A stretch of DNA of 64,000 bases from Enterobacter asburiae (GCF_007035645.1 NZ_AP019632.1:186001-250000), one strand, 5' to 3'. Shown: positions 1-9,156, numbered from the stretch's first letter. Notes: a model not told the origin generated them from the sequence alone. A program made the numbers and translations.

Positions 1-653
1 AAATCGGCAATGCCATCCGGCGTGCTTTCGCCGGTCAGGATCATCCCTTCTTTCAGGCCCGGCAGAACCCAGTCCGCTCTGAACGCCAGACGGTTGAGCT
101 TCTCGACCATTTCCGCTTCGCTTTTCCACAGCACCGGGCGCAGGTTCGGATCGAAAGAGATCGTTTTTCCCTGGGCTTTCAGAGTGGCTGCCGCGTGATC
201 CAGCAGTTCATACGAGCTGGCAGACAGCGCTGCCGCCACGCCGCTCAGGTGCAGATGGCGCGCGGAGGCGAAATAGTCGGCGTGGTAATCCGCCACTGAG
301 AGGTGGCTTGCGGCCGATCCCTTACGGAAATATTCCACGATGGGATCGGTTCCATTTTCGACCTTAGATTTAAGCTGAAAGCCGGTAGGGAAGCGTCCGT
401 CGAGGGTGACGCCTGCGGCATCAATACCCTCTTTTTTCAGCGAGTCGAGAACGAAATGGCCAAAGCTGTCGTCCCCCACGCGGCTGACCCAGCCCACATT
501 CAGGCCGAGACGCGCCAGGCCGGTCGCGACGTTCAGCTCTGCGCCCGCCACGCGCTTGATAAAGTGCTCCACCGCGCTCAGTTCGCCCGTTTCAGTGGCG
601 ACAAACATCGCCATGGCCTCGCCGATGGTGATGACATCCAGCGTCTTGTGCAT
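1..653 (-). CDS. kguK: 2-ketogluconate kinase (PfkB family), 3' end cut off by window
   Basis: A PfkB/ribokinase-family sugar kinase, predicted to phosphorylate 2-ketogluconate in the cytoplasm to 2-keto-6-phosphogluconate. About 217 residues are present. The N-terminus reads MHKTLDVITIGEAMAMFVA, then GAELNVATGLARLG, the typical PfkB start with a sugar-binding segment. The C-terminal ATP-site motif lies off the left edge. The ATG at 653 follows the kguE stop by 3 bases, with a GAGGAG ribosome site inside the end of kguE, so the genes are co-translated. The kinase-next-to-epimerase-next-to-PtxS-like-regulator arrangement matches the kgu/ptx locus of Pseudomonas. The family alone would also allow a 2-keto-3-deoxygluconate kinase, so the substrate is inferred from context. 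Confidence 0.8.
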   Translation of the reverse strand, partial: MHKTLDVITIGEAMAMFVATETGELSAVEHFIKRVAGAELNVATGLARLGLNVGWVSRVGDDSFGHFVLDSLKKEGIDAAGVTLDGRFPTGFQLKSKVENGTDPIVEYFRKGSAASHLSVADYHADYFASARHLHLSGVAAALSASSYELLDHAAATLKAQGKTISFDPNLRPVLWKSEAEMVEKLNRLAFRADWVLPGLKEGMILTGESTPDGIAD

Positions 654-656
654 GGT

Positions 657-1406
657 TTACTCCTCGCGCAGCAGGTTGACGTAATGGCGGGTAACGGCGG
701 TTAAATCCGTCCCTTCCAGCGGGAACTCGATACCGCGCGGGGCATCGGCAGGCAGCTGGCCGAGCAGATCCAGCCAGCGCGCATCAGCGTGGTCCGGTGC
801 CACGGCGCGGAAGTTATCTTTATGCGGCACGGCGGCTTTCACGTGGATATAGCTCACCGCAGGGGCAAGGTGACGCGCGGCCTCTTCGGGGGAATCACCG
901 ACCCACAGCCAGTTGCCCATGTCGAAGGTCAGCGTGACGGGCAATGCCATTTCCCGACAGGCGGCCTGGAAGCGCTGCATCGGCGCGAGCTGTCCACAGT
1001 CGGTCTGATCGTTCTCCACGACCAGCGCCATGCCGCTTGCGTTCAGCAGGCTACGCAGGGCGTCGAGAGGCTGCGCGTCGCGGAAATGGCCCAGGGAAAC
1101 CTTCAGCCACAGGGCGTTCAGGGTGCTGGCCTCAGAGAGATAGCGGGTCAGATCCGGGTTGAGAGTGCCGTCGGGCATAAACAGGGCGGCGGGGGCGGAG
1201 TAGCACGCCAGCAGGCCGAGCAGCTCAATGGATTCTCCCAGCGCAGGCAGCGTCAGCAGCTCTTCGCTGCTGAACAGTTCCCGGCGGATCTCCACGCCGT
1301 CTGCCCCTGCGCCTGCAATAACGGGAAGCATCGCCCGCTGACCGCCTGCCTGTCGCACCTGTTCCGCACCGTACGCGGCGGTGACCACCATAATTTTCCT
1401 GCCCAT
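657..1406 (-). CDS. kguE: KguE-type sugar phosphate isomerase/epimerase (TIM barrel)
   Basis: A 249-residue protein of the xylose-isomerase-like TIM-barrel family (AP endonuclease 2 fold). Internal segments such as GADGVEIRRELFS, VENDQTDCG, LTFDMGNW and YIHVKA are the metal-site strands of this fold (Glu, Asp/His). KguE proteins are encoded with 2-ketogluconate kinases, but their exact reaction is not settled. The start at 1406 (MGRKIMV) is chosen over an ATG seven codons upstream because a GGAG sequence lies at the right distance before it. kguE is the first gene after the operator-bearing promoter between it and ptxS, and is followed at 3 bases by kguK. Confidence 0.75.
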   Translation of the reverse strand: MGRKIMVVTAAYGAEQVRQAGGQRAMLPVIAGAGADGVEIRRELFSSEELLTLPALGESIELLGLLACYSAPAALFMPDGTLNPDLTRYLSEASTLNALWLKVSLGHFRDAQPLDALRSLLNASGMALVVENDQTDCGQLAPMQRFQAACREMALPVTLTFDMGNWLWVGDSPEEAARHLAPAVSYIHVKAAVPHKDNFRAVAPDHADARWLDLLGQLPADAPRGIEFPLEGTDLTAVTRHYVNLLREE

Positions 1407-1434
1407 CTTCGGACTCCATCGCAACATAACAATA

Positions 1435-1462
1435 CTATTACGCTAGATGGAACCGGTTCCAA
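1435..1462 (-). promoter_or_regulatory. kguE promoter with overlapping PtxS-type operator
   Basis: On the minus strand TTGGAA (1457-1462) and TAATAG (1435-1440) are separated by 16 bases and make a plausible sigma-70 promoter. The perfect 14-base palindrome TGGAACCGGTTCCA (1448-1461) covers the -35 box. It differs at two symmetrical positions from TGAAACCGGTTTCA, the PtxS operator known from Pseudomonas. This suggests repression by the adjacent LacI-family regulator. Confidence 0.7.
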
Positions 1463-1485
1463 AGAAAAGGTCAGGATGTCGAATT

Positions 1486-1501
1486 TATGATCGGTATCAC
1501 A
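1486..1501 (-). promoter_or_regulatory. CRP-like site upstream of kguE
   Basis: TGTGA-N6-TCATA on the minus strand (TATGA-N6-TCACA on the plus strand) matches nine of ten conserved positions of the cAMP-CRP site. Its centre is about 65 bases upstream of the predicted kguE transcription start, close to a class I activator position. It overlaps the last codons of no gene and lies just before the ptxS stop. Confidence 0.55.
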
Positions 1502-1509
1502 AGGGAAAA

Positions 1510-2526
1510 TTAACGCGCCGTGGAGCCGCGAACGATCAGCTCGCCGGAGAAGACCTGCTCGCGAACGGCATCGCTGGTGCCTTCAATGCGGCGAACCACT
1601 TGTTCAACAGCAGCATAGCCAATCTGCCAGGTGGGCTGTTTGAGTGTCGTAATGCCGACGCCCGCCAGTTCCGCCCACTCCAGTTCATCAAACCCCAGCA
1701 GACCGATATCGCTGCCCCAGTGCAGGCCAATGCGCTTGAGCGAGCGGGCGACCTGAAGCGTCAGCGCCCCGTTTGCGGAGATAACGGCTTTGCGCATCCC
1801 GCGATGGCGCGTGTGGAACTGGCGCAGGGTGTTGTCGAGCTGGTCGGCTTCGTGAAGCGGCGTTTCGGCATTTTCGGCGATCACGCCGGGATATCGCTCC
1901 AGCGTGGCGCGAAATGCGCTCAGGCGCTCGCGACGGGTATTGACCATCCCTAACGGTTCACTCAGAAACAGAATGGCCTCGAAGCCCTGTTCGATCAGAT
2001 GTTCGGTGGCGGTCGTGGCGGCCTGGGTGTTATCCAGCCCGACCACATCGCAGGCAAATTCCGGAATTTTACGGTCGATGAGGACCATGGGCAGGGAGGA
2101 TTGCTGCAGGCGATTTAAACCCTCTTCCCGCATGCCGACAGCGTTCACCACAATCCCTTCGACCTGATAGCTGCGCAGCAGATCGAGGTAATGCAGCTCC
2201 TGGTCGACTTCGTTGTTGGTATTACAGACCAGCGGCGTGAACCCCTTCTCGCGACAGGCGGCTTCAATACCGCTGAGGACGTTAACGGAATAGGGGTTGG
2301 TGATATCGGCGATGATAAGCCCGATAAGGCGGGTGCGGCCGCGTTTGAGCCCGCGCGCCATGAGGCTGGGACGGTAGTCGAGATCGGCAATGGCCTGTTC
2401 AATACGCGCCAGCAATGCGTCGGACAGCAGGTGTTTCTCGCCGTTAAGGTAGCGTGAAATACTTGTTTTACCGGTTTTGGCGGCTTTCGCCACGTCGCTG
2501 ATGGTGGCCCGGGCTGGTTTGCTCAT
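1510..2526 (-). CDS. ptxS: LacI-family repressor, PtxS-like
   Basis: A 338-residue LacI/GalR-family repressor. The N-terminal helix-turn-helix (about residues 8-30, ISDVAKAAKTGKTSISRYLNG) is followed by the hinge region and a periplasmic-binding-protein-like effector core with LIGLIIADITNPY and LLGFDELEW. The start at 2526 (MSKPARAT) is chosen because the longer open frame upstream runs into a repeat with no ribosome site. It is transcribed in the same direction as kguE-kguK and stops 104 bases before kguE, with a PtxS-type palindrome in between. Expected effector, from the Pseudomonas paralogue, is 2-ketogluconate. The name is given by context and operator match; another aldonate-responsive LacI protein is possible. 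Confidence 0.72.
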   Translation of the reverse strand: MSKPARATISDVAKAAKTGKTSISRYLNGEKHLLSDALLARIEQAIADLDYRPSLMARGLKRGRTRLIGLIIADITNPYSVNVLSGIEAACREKGFTPLVCNTNNEVDQELHYLDLLRSYQVEGIVVNAVGMREEGLNRLQQSSLPMVLIDRKIPEFACDVVGLDNTQAATTATEHLIEQGFEAILFLSEPLGMVNTRRERLSAFRATLERYPGVIAENAETPLHEADQLDNTLRQFHTRHRGMRKAVISANGALTLQVARSLKRIGLHWGSDIGLLGFDELEWAELAGVGITTLKQPTWQIGYAAVEQVVRRIEGTSDAVREQVFSGELIVRGSTAR

Positions 2527-2589
2527 CGCTGATTTCCCTGAATTTAGTGAGAATACCTTAACGGGAAAATCAGACGAATCAAGTAATTT

Positions 2590-2613
2590 GCCCGGTGGCG
2601 CTGCGCTTACCGG
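2590..2613. repeat. REP-like palindrome
   Basis: GCCCGGTGGCGCTGCGCTTA followed by CCGG has the layout of enterobacterial REP (PU) elements, with CCGGT at 2592-2596 pairing with ACCGG at 2609-2613. It lies between ptxS and yiaD. Confidence 0.7.
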
Positions 2614-2629
2614 AGGGTGCGGTCTGGTG

Positions 2630-2663
2630 CCCTCACCCCAACCCTCTCCCACGGGAGAGGGTG
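2630..2663. repeat. GC-rich hairpin repeat, copy 1
   Basis: CCCTCACCCCAACCCTCTCCC then ACGGGAGAGGGTGC: a short inverted repeat of the family also found at 13465, 13512, 46283, 58936, 60700 and 60734. Here it sits between the 5' end of ptxS and the 3' end of yiaD. Confidence 0.8.
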
Positions 2664-2706
2664 CAACCACTAAAAACGGCAACGAGCGTTGCCGTTTTGC
2701 TTTTAC

Positions 2707-3369
2707 CTACTGAATTGGGCTTAACGTAATCTCAACGCGGCGGTTCTGCGCTTTGCCTTCCGCCGTGCTGTTGCTGGCGATAGGGTTGGCAGGGCCCATG
2801 CCGCTGGTGCGGATACGGTTCGCTTCAACACCCTGGGTAATCAGCGAGCTGGCCACGGAATCGGCGCGCTGCTGGGACAGTCGCATGTTCAGATCCTGGC
2901 TGCCGGTACTGTCGGTATAGCCAATCACGTTAACGGCGGTCTTGTTGTACTCTTTCAGCACCATCGCCACGCCGGTCAGGGTGTTTGCGCCTGCTGGTTT
3001 CAGCGTTGCGCTGCTGCTGTCGAAGGTCACGTTGTTCGGCATATTCAGGATGATGTTATCGCCGCTGCGCGTCACGCTCACGCCGGTTCCCTTCATTTTG
3101 TCGCGCAGCTTCGCTTCCTGCACGTCCATGTAATAGCCAACGCCGCCGCCCAGCGCCGCGCCCGCCGCGGCGCCAATCAGCGCGCCTTTGCCGCGGTCTT
3201 TCTTGGAGGAGGAGAGCGCCCCCACGCCTGCGCCGACCAGCGAGCCGATACCCGCGCCAATGCCGGATTTACCCGCTTCACGCTCACCGGTGTAAGGGTT
3301 AGTTGTGCAGCCAGAAACAGCCAGAGCACCGCTCACCAGAGCGGCAATAACGAGTACGCGTTTTTTCAT
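2707..3369 (-). CDS. yiaD: YiaD, OmpA-family outer-membrane lipoprotein
   Basis: A 220-residue lipoprotein. Residues 1-21 form a lipoprotein signal with lipobox VSGC (Cys21). A glycine-zipper segment (about 36-82, GAGIGSLVGAGVG and IGAAAGAALGGGVG) follows. The C-terminal ~110 residues are an OmpA/peptidoglycan-binding domain (VIGYTDSTGS, NRRVEITL). In E. coli YiaD is a non-essential multicopy suppressor of the bamD temperature-sensitive phenotype. The length agrees with the family (219 in E. coli). It is divergent from bisC, as in E. coli. Confidence 0.95.
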   Translation of the reverse strand: MKKRVLVIAALVSGALAVSGCTTNPYTGEREAGKSGIGAGIGSLVGAGVGALSSSKKDRGKGALIGAAAGAALGGGVGYYMDVQEAKLRDKMKGTGVSVTRSGDNIILNMPNNVTFDSSSATLKPAGANTLTGVAMVLKEYNKTAVNVIGYTDSTGSQDLNMRLSQQRADSVASSLITQGVEANRIRTSGMGPANPIASNSTAEGKAQNRRVEITLSPIQ

Positions 3370-3532
3370 CTTCTTTCCTTAATCCTTTTTATTCTTTGCC
3401 ACGGCGAGCGTGGCAGTTGATTATGACGTCCAGATACGGAGAAAATTCCGGGTATAACTCTGAAATTTGTGACAAACCATAAACTGCCTCAGAAAGAAGG
3501 CCGTAAACCTGCACGCAACCAGGAGCGCACGC

Positions 3533-5860
3533 TTGAGCACCTCAACGAAAACCATTCTGACCGCCGCCCACTGGGGGCCGATGCTGGTCGAAACCGATGG
3601 CGAAAATGTTCTGTCGTCCCGCGGGGCACTGCCAACCCAACATCCCAACTCGTTACAGACCGTCGTTCGCGATCAGGTGCACAGCAAAACGCGCGTGCGC
3701 TGGCCGATGGTGCGTAAAGGTTTTCTGGCCTCGCCGGATAAACCGCAGGGGATCCGCGGTCAGGATGAGTTTGTTCGCGTGAGCTGGGATGACGCGCTGG
3801 CGCTGATCCACGCCCAGCATAAGCGCATTCGCGACACTTACGGTCCGTCGTCCATTTTTGCCGGATCTTACGGCTGGCGTTCGAACGGCGTGCTGCACAA
3901 GGCCTCGACGCTGCTGCAGCGCTACATGAGCCTGGCGGGAGGCTATACCGGCCATCTCGGGGATTACTCCACCGGCGCGGCGCAGGCGATCATGCCGTAC
4001 GTCGTAGGGGGGAACGAAGTGTACCAGCAGCAGACCAGCTGGCCGCTGGTGCTGGCGCATACCGACGTGGTGGTGCTCTGGAGCGCCAACCCGCTCAATA
4101 CGCTGAAAATTGCCTGGAATGCCAGCGACGAGCAGGGGATTGGGTATTTCGACGCGCTGCGCAAAAGCGGCAAGCGCATCATCTGCATTGACCCGATGCG
4201 CTCTGAAACCATGGATTTCTTCGGCGATAGCGCCGAGTGGATTGCCCCCCATATGGGCACCGACGTGGCGATGATGCTGGGGATCGCCCATACGCTGGTA
4301 GAAAACGGCTGGCACGATGTTGAATTCCTGACGCGCTGTACCACCGGCTTCGATAAATTCGCCGACTACCTGACGGGCCAATCCGATGGGGTGGCGAAAA
4401 CGGCAGCGTGGGCGGCAGATATTTGCGGCGTACCTGCGGAGAAAATCCGCGAACTGGCGGCGTTGTTCCATAAAAATACCACGATGTTAATGTCCGGCTG
4501 GGGAATGCAGCGTCAGCAGTTTGGCGAGCAAAAACACTGGATGCTAGTAACGCTTGCCGCAATGCTTGGGCAGATCGGCACGTCGGGCGGGGGTTTTGGT
4601 CTCTCCTATCACTTTGCAAACGGCGGTAACCCGACGCGTAAAGCGGCGGTGCTGGCGTCTCTGCAAGGCTCGGTGCAGGGCGGCGTCGATGCCGTGGATA
4701 AAATCCCGGTGGCGCGTATTGTTGAAGCCCTGGAAAACCCGGGCGGTTTCTATCAGCACAACGGTCTGGACCGCCACTTCCCGGACATTAAATTTGTATG
4801 GTGGGCGGGCGGGTCGAACTTCACGCACCATCAGGATACCAACCGCCTGATCCGCGCCTGGCAGAAGCCGGAGCTGGTGGTGATTTCCGAGTGCTTCTGG
4901 ACCGGCTCGGCTAAGCATGCAGATATTGTGCTGCCAGCGACCACCTCGTTTGAGCGTAACGATCTCACCATGACCGGCGACTACAGCAACCAGCATATGG
5001 TCCCGATGAAGCGCGTAGTGGCCCCGCGAGACGAAGCGCGTGATGATTTTGACGTGTTTGCTGAACTGAGCGAGCTGTGGGAAGCGGGCGGTCGCGAGCG
5101 TTTTACCGAGGGGAAAAGCGATCTGCAATGGCTGGAAACCTTCTACCAGATTGCCGGCCAGCGCGGCGCAGCGCAGGGCGTGACGCTTCCGCCATTTGCC
5201 GAATTCTGGGAAGCGAACCAGATCGTCGAGATGCCGGAGAGCGAACAGAACGCGAAGTTTGTCCGTTTTGCCGATTTCCGCCGCGACCCCGAGAACCACC
5301 CGCTGAAAACCGAGAGCGGAAAGATCGTGATCCACAGCGAGCGCATCGCCAGCTTTGGCTATGCCGACTGCCCGCCACACCCTATGTGGCTCGAGCCGGA
5401 CGAGTGGCACGGCAACGCCCAGCCGGAACAGCTGCAGGTGTTGTCTGCGCATCCCGCGCACCGTCTGCACAGCCAGCTTAACTATACGTCTCTGCGCGAG
5501 AAGTATGCGGTCGCCGGGCGAGAGCCGGTCACGCTGAATTCCCTCGATGCGAAAGCCCGGGGGATTGCGGACGGCGACGTGGTGCGCGTCTGGAACTCGC
5601 GCGGGCAGGTGCTGGCAGGGGCGGTGGTGAGCGACGGAATTAAACCGGGCGTGATCTGCATTCATCAGGGCGCATGGCCCGACCTTGAGCCCGCCGAGGG
5701 AGGGATCTGTAAAAACGGGGCGGTTAACGTGCTGACCAAAGATCTCCCCAGCTCGAAGCTGGGGAATGGCTGCGCAGGGAACACGGCGCTGGCCTGGGTA
5801 GAAAAATATCAGGGACCCGAGCTTACCTTAACGGCGTTTGATCCGCCTGCCAGCTCATGA
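3533..5860 (+). CDS. bisC: Biotin sulfoxide reductase
   Basis: A 775-residue molybdopterin oxidoreductase of the DMSO/TMAO reductase family that reduces biotin-d-sulfoxide, and probably free methionine sulfoxide, in the cytoplasm. No Tat signal and no N-terminal Fe-S cysteine motif are present. Ser146 in GDYSTGAAQ is the likely molybdenum ligand. The C-terminal half carries the molybdopterin dinucleotide-binding domain ([20 protein letters not shown]). The best start is TTG at 3533, seven bases after AGGAG, because the conserved [16 protein letters not shown] begins immediately after it and no ATG is available. The 3' end overlaps convergent yiaC by 38 bases. Confidence 0.95.
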   Translation: MSTSTKTILTAAHWGPMLVETDGENVLSSRGALPTQHPNSLQTVVRDQVHSKTRVRWPMVRKGFLASPDKPQGIRGQDEFVRVSWDDALALIHAQHKRIRDTYGPSSIFAGSYGWRSNGVLHKASTLLQRYMSLAGGYTGHLGDYSTGAAQAIMPYVVGGNEVYQQQTSWPLVLAHTDVVVLWSANPLNTLKIAWNASDEQGIGYFDALRKSGKRIICIDPMRSETMDFFGDSAEWIAPHMGTDVAMMLGIAHTLVENGWHDVEFLTRCTTGFDKFADYLTGQSDGVAKTAAWAADICGVPAEKIRELAALFHKNTTMLMSGWGMQRQQFGEQKHWMLVTLAAMLGQIGTSGGGFGLSYHFANGGNPTRKAAVLASLQGSVQGGVDAVDKIPVARIVEALENPGGFYQHNGLDRHFPDIKFVWWAGGSNFTHHQDTNRLIRAWQKPELVVISECFWTGSAKHADIVLPATTSFERNDLTMTGDYSNQHMVPMKRVVAPRDEARDDFDVFAELSELWEAGGRERFTEGKSDLQWLETFYQIAGQRGAAQGVTLPPFAEFWEANQIVEMPESEQNAKFVRFADFRRDPENHPLKTESGKIVIHSERIASFGYADCPPHPMWLEPDEWHGNAQPEQLQVLSAHPAHRLHSQLNYTSLREKYAVAGREPVTLNSLDAKARGIADGDVVRVWNSRGQVLAGAVVSDGIKPGVICIHQGAWPDLEPAEGGICKNGAVNVLTKDLPSSKLGNGCAGNTALAWVEKYQGPELTLTAFDPPASS

Positions 5861-6269
5861 TCCACGTCGGGTGCTGGGTATCATCCTGCCAGGCGCTGTC
5901 CTCAATGCGAAAGCCCTGAGCATGGTAGAAATTCACCGCCCGCACATTTTTCTGATATACCTCCAGGGTTAAATGCGGGAAGCGCTGTTGAACATGGTTC
6001 AGCAGCGCGCGCCCGATGCCTTTCCCGATGCATGACGGTGCGACAAACAGCGCGCCGACAAACTGAGACTGCATCACGCTGATAAATCCGTATGGCTCGC
6101 CATCCTGTTCCCAGACCCAGGTTTCCGCCGACGGCAGGTAAACGTCCCGCACCATGGCCTCGTTCTCTTTCCAGTAACCCGGCTCGATAAACGGATGCGC
6201 TTCCGTGGTGCTTTCAAGCCACAGGCTCAAAAGCGGCGCGGTATTCTCACTTTGCCATTTGCGGATCAT
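5823..6269 (-). CDS. yiaC: YiaC, GNAT-family N-acetyltransferase
   Basis: A 148-residue GNAT acetyltransferase. The acetyl-CoA pyrophosphate loop is visible as [17 protein letters not shown], followed by [19 protein letters not shown], the usual C-terminal strand and helix. In E. coli YiaC acts as a protein lysine acetyltransferase. The start at 6269 lies 23 bases inside tag, giving translational coupling. A longer frame upstream is just the alternate frame of tag. The end overlaps bisC by 38 bases tail to tail. Confidence 0.92.
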   Translation of the reverse strand: MIRKWQSENTAPLLSLWLESTTEAHPFIEPGYWKENEAMVRDVYLPSAETWVWEQDGEPYGFISVMQSQFVGALFVAPSCIGKGIGRALLNHVQQRFPHLTLEVYQKNVRAVNFYHAQGFRIEDSAWQDDTQHPTWIMSWQADQTPLR

Positions 6270-6828
6270 GATGGCCTCCCGGATGACAGAAGCAGCCGGT
6301 AACGTGGTCGTTGACCAGGCCACAGGCCTGCATAAAGGCGTAGCAGATGGTGGAACCGACAAACTTAAAGCCGCGTTTTTTCAGGGCCTTCGAGAGCGCA
6401 TCCGAGGCCGGGGTAGAGGCCGGGATTTCCGCGAGCGTGGCGGCTTGGGTGACCTGCGGATCGTTGTTCACAAACGTCCAGACAAAATCTGAAAATGATT
6501 CGCCGTTTTGCTCCATTGCCAGGTAAGCGCGTGCGTTACCGATGATGGCCTGGATCTTACCGCGATGACGGATGATACCGGCGTCCTGCACCAGGCGTTC
6601 CACGTCTTCATCGGTCATCGCGGCGACGGCGACAGGATCGAACTGGTGGAAGGCGTTGCGGTAGTTTTCACGTTTCTTCAGTACCGTAATCCATGACAAC
6701 CCCGCCTGCTGGCCCTCCAGACAGATCATCTCAAAGAGTTTTTTGCCATCCGTTTCCGGCACGCCCCATTCCCGATCGTGATAGTCGATATAAAGCTGAT
6801 CCTGGTTCACCCAACCGCAACGTTCCAT
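6247..6828 (-). CDS. tag: DNA-3-methyladenine glycosylase I
   Basis: A 193-residue constitutive base-excision enzyme that removes 3-methyladenine from alkylated DNA. The zinc site is intact: Cys4 (MERCGW), His17 (YHDREWG), His175 and Cys179 (DHVTGC). The helix-hairpin-helix region includes AGLSWITVLKKRENYR, with the conserved base-pocket residues. It has a C-terminal tail slightly longer than in E. coli (187). It is the first gene of the tag-yiaC unit and diverges from yhjY. Confidence 0.97.
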   Translation of the reverse strand: MERCGWVNQDQLYIDYHDREWGVPETDGKKLFEMICLEGQQAGLSWITVLKKRENYRNAFHQFDPVAVAAMTDEDVERLVQDAGIIRHRGKIQAIIGNARAYLAMEQNGESFSDFVWTFVNNDPQVTQAATLAEIPASTPASDALSKALKKRGFKFVGSTICYAFMQACGLVNDHVTGCFCHPGGHHDPQMAK

Positions 6829-6982
6829 CCGTCATCTCCCTTATTGATACTGATTTCGCAAAATTTTCATTCTGACTGGCTTGACGTGTTTACTATAAAG
6901 ACAATAGTTAATACAAGGGTTATAAGCTCTTCCTGAATAACGACAAATATCGCCGAATTCGGCTCTCTCTGGGGTCGCGTTG

Positions 6983-7681
6983 ATGATGATAAAAAAAATC
7001 AGTGGTCGCCATGCTGCTTCTGGCCTGGTGGGGATTTCAGCCTGCCTGTTTTTTTGTAATACAGCGTCTGCCTGGCAACAGGAATATATCGTTTCAGACG
7101 CCCAAAATAATACGGCGGAACGCTATACATGGGACGCGGATCACCAACCGCGTTATGAGGATATTCTGGCTGAGCGTATTCAGTCTTCGCAAAACGCGCC
7201 GGGTCTTGCCCTGAATATACCGTCTGGCAGCACGCCGGAGGGGATGATGAGCGTGGGCTGGAATTTTCCGGTTTCAGCGCGTATCACCACCGGTCCGGTA
7301 GTGGCGTGGCGGTACGACGGCACGGCTCCCATGATGATCAACGAGTTTGGTGATAGCGCGTCGACGCAGGCAATCACCGACCCGCTCTGGCATGCCAGCG
7401 TCAGCACGCTGGGGTGGCGCGTGAATACCCAGTACGGCGATCTTCGTCCGTGGGCGCAGATTAGCTATAACCAGCAGTTTGGTGAAAACCAGTGGAAATC
7501 GCAGTTTGGCATGCCGCAAACGCCAGCCCCTGCCCAAAACGGTAGCTGGATGGACGTCACCGTGGGAACGGATATTCCTTTTAATACGCACGTCGCGGCC
7601 TATGCGTCGCTGGCTCAGGGGGAGCACACCACCACCGGTGAGGAGTTTTTATACACCCTCGGCGTTAGCGCAAATTTCTAG
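6983..7681 (+). CDS. yhjY: YhjY, predicted outer-membrane beta-barrel protein
   Basis: A 232-residue exported protein. A signal peptide of about 30 residues ends in NTASA before WQQEY. The mature part is rich in alternating aromatic strands (MSVGWNFPVSARITTGPV, WAQISYNQQFGENQW) and ends in phenylalanine, the usual C-terminal residue of outer-membrane barrels. It matches E. coli YhjY, often annotated as an autotransporter-type beta-domain protein with no passenger. The ATG at 6983 is used; an adjacent TTG (6980) and ATG (6986) are also possible. Function unknown. It lies between tag and yhjX as in E. coli. Confidence 0.85.
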   Translation: MMIKKISGRHAASGLVGISACLFFCNTASAWQQEYIVSDAQNNTAERYTWDADHQPRYEDILAERIQSSQNAPGLALNIPSGSTPEGMMSVGWNFPVSARITTGPVVAWRYDGTAPMMINEFGDSASTQAITDPLWHASVSTLGWRVNTQYGDLRPWAQISYNQQFGENQWKSQFGMPQTPAPAQNGSWMDVTVGTDIPFNTHVAAYASLAQGEHTTTGEEFLYTLGVSANF

Positions 7682-7784
7682 AGTTGTTGCTTTTTTAAAC
7701 GTTACGATAACATCTCGAATACAACAACCACGGGCGTTACAGCGATAGCGGATACTAACACGCTGTCGCTTTATGCCCGGGCCA

Positions 7785-7836
7785 GGCCATTCATTCCCGT
7801 TTCCAGGCATTTCATTCCGTTCCGCCTGCATTTCAT
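7785..7836 (+). promoter_or_regulatory. YpdB-type direct repeats in the yhjX promoter
   Basis: GGCATTTCAT (7806-7815) and TGCATTTCAT (7827-7836) are separated by 11 bases. This reproduces the GGCATTTCAT-N11-GGCATTTCAT site through which the response regulator YpdB activates yhjX in E. coli. A third, weaker copy, GGCCATTCAT (7785-7794), stands exactly 11 bases further upstream, giving three repeats at a 21-base period. Confidence 0.8.
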
Positions 7837-7919
7837 GCCGTTTTACCCCAGGCGTATTAAGGTTTTGTTTATCGTTGTCCTCAGCGAACTTCCTTAATTT
7901 CTCTTGCAGGACGACTGCC

Positions 7920-9122
7920 ATGAACACATCAACTTATAACCGCACGCGCTGGCTCACGCTCTTTGGCACCATCGTCACCCAGTTTGCGCTGGGGTCGGTC
8001 TATACCTGGAGCCTGTTTAACAGCGCGCTTTCCGACAAACTCGGCGCGCCGGTCAGCCAGGTTGCGTTCTCCTTTGGTCTGCTGAGCCTGGGTCTGGCGA
8101 TTTCGTCTTCCGTCGCGGGCAAGCTGCAGGAGCGTTTTGGCGTGAAGCGTGTGACCATGGCGTCCGGCATTCTGCTGGGTTTGGGCTTTTTCCTGATGGC
8201 GCATTCCAGCAACCTGATGATGCTGTGGCTGAGCGCCGGCGTGCTGGTGGGTCTGGCCGATGGCGCAGGTTACCTGCTGACCCTGTCGAACTGCGTGAAG
8301 TGGTTCCCGGAGCGTAAAGGCTTAATCTCCGCGTTCGCCATCGGCTCTTATGGCCTGGGCAGTCTCGGGTTCAAATTTATCGACTCCCATCTGCTGGCGT
8401 CCGTTGGCCTCGAAAACACCTTTATGATCTGGGGCGCAATCGTGCTGGTGATGATTCTGTTCGGCGCCACGCTGATGACCGATGCGCCGCAGCAGGAGGT
8501 CAAATCCGTTAACGGCGTGGTGGAGAACGACTTCACCCTCGCGCAGTCCATGCGTAAACCGCAGTACTGGATGCTGGCGGTGATGTTCCTGACGGCCTGC
8601 ATGAGCGGACTTTATGTCATCGGCGTGGCGAAGGATATCGCGCAGGGGATGGTGAAGCTGGATGCGGCTACGGCGGCGAATGCGGTGACGGTCATCTCCA
8701 TTGCCAACCTCTCCGGTCGTCTGGTGCTCGGTATTCTGTCTGACAAAATTGCCCGCATCCGTGTGATTACGATTGGGCAGGTGGTTTCGCTGGTCGGCAT
8801 GGCGGCGCTGCTGTTCGCTCCGCTGAATGAAGCCACCTTCTTTGCGGCGATTGCCTGCGTGGCCTTTAACTTCGGCGGCACGATTACCGTCTTCCCGTCA
8901 CTGGTAAGCGAGTTCTTTGGCCTGAACAATCTGGCGAAAAACTACGGCGTTATCTATCTTGGCTTCGGGATCGGCAGCATCTGCGGCTCGCTGATAGCCT
9001 CTCTGTTCGGCGGGTTCTACGTGACCTTCTGCGTCATATTTGCCCTGCTGATTATCTCGCTGGCGCTCTCGACCACGATTCGCCAGCCGCAGCGTGAAGT
9101 ATTCAAAGAAGCGCACGCGTAA
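7920..9122 (+). CDS. yhjX: YhjX, MFS transporter (pyruvate)
   Basis: A 400-residue, 12-helix major facilitator superfamily protein of the oxalate/formate antiporter-like group, in the inner membrane. The first helix (LTLFGTIVTQFALGSVYTWSLFN) and the loop after helix 2 (KLQERFGVKRV) are typical. In E. coli YhjX imports pyruvate and is induced by the YpdA/YpdB two-component system. The start at 7920 gives the family length (402 in E. coli); the frame stays open for 49 codons upstream, through the YpdB repeats, and is not expected to be translated there. A terminator follows directly. Confidence 0.95.
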   Translation: MNTSTYNRTRWLTLFGTIVTQFALGSVYTWSLFNSALSDKLGAPVSQVAFSFGLLSLGLAISSSVAGKLQERFGVKRVTMASGILLGLGFFLMAHSSNLMMLWLSAGVLVGLADGAGYLLTLSNCVKWFPERKGLISAFAIGSYGLGSLGFKFIDSHLLASVGLENTFMIWGAIVLVMILFGATLMTDAPQQEVKSVNGVVENDFTLAQSMRKPQYWMLAVMFLTACMSGLYVIGVAKDIAQGMVKLDAATAANAVTVISIANLSGRLVLGILSDKIARIRVITIGQVVSLVGMAALLFAPLNEATFFAAIACVAFNFGGTITVFPSLVSEFFGLNNLAKNYGVIYLGFGIGSICGSLIASLFGGFYVTFCVIFALLIISLALSTTIRQPQREVFKEAHA

Positions 9123-9130
9123 GCAGTATG

Positions 9131-9156
9131 AAAGAGGCCTCTGTGGCCTCTTTTTT
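9131..9156 (+). terminator. Terminator after yhjX
   Basis: AAAGAGGCC and GGCCTCTTT flank a TCTGT loop and are followed by a T run. It begins eight bases after the yhjX stop. Confidence 0.9.

Noticed and set aside
7773..7919. N-terminal extension of YhjX
   Set aside because: It would translate the YpdB repeats; the family starts at 7920 with MNTSTYNRTRW.
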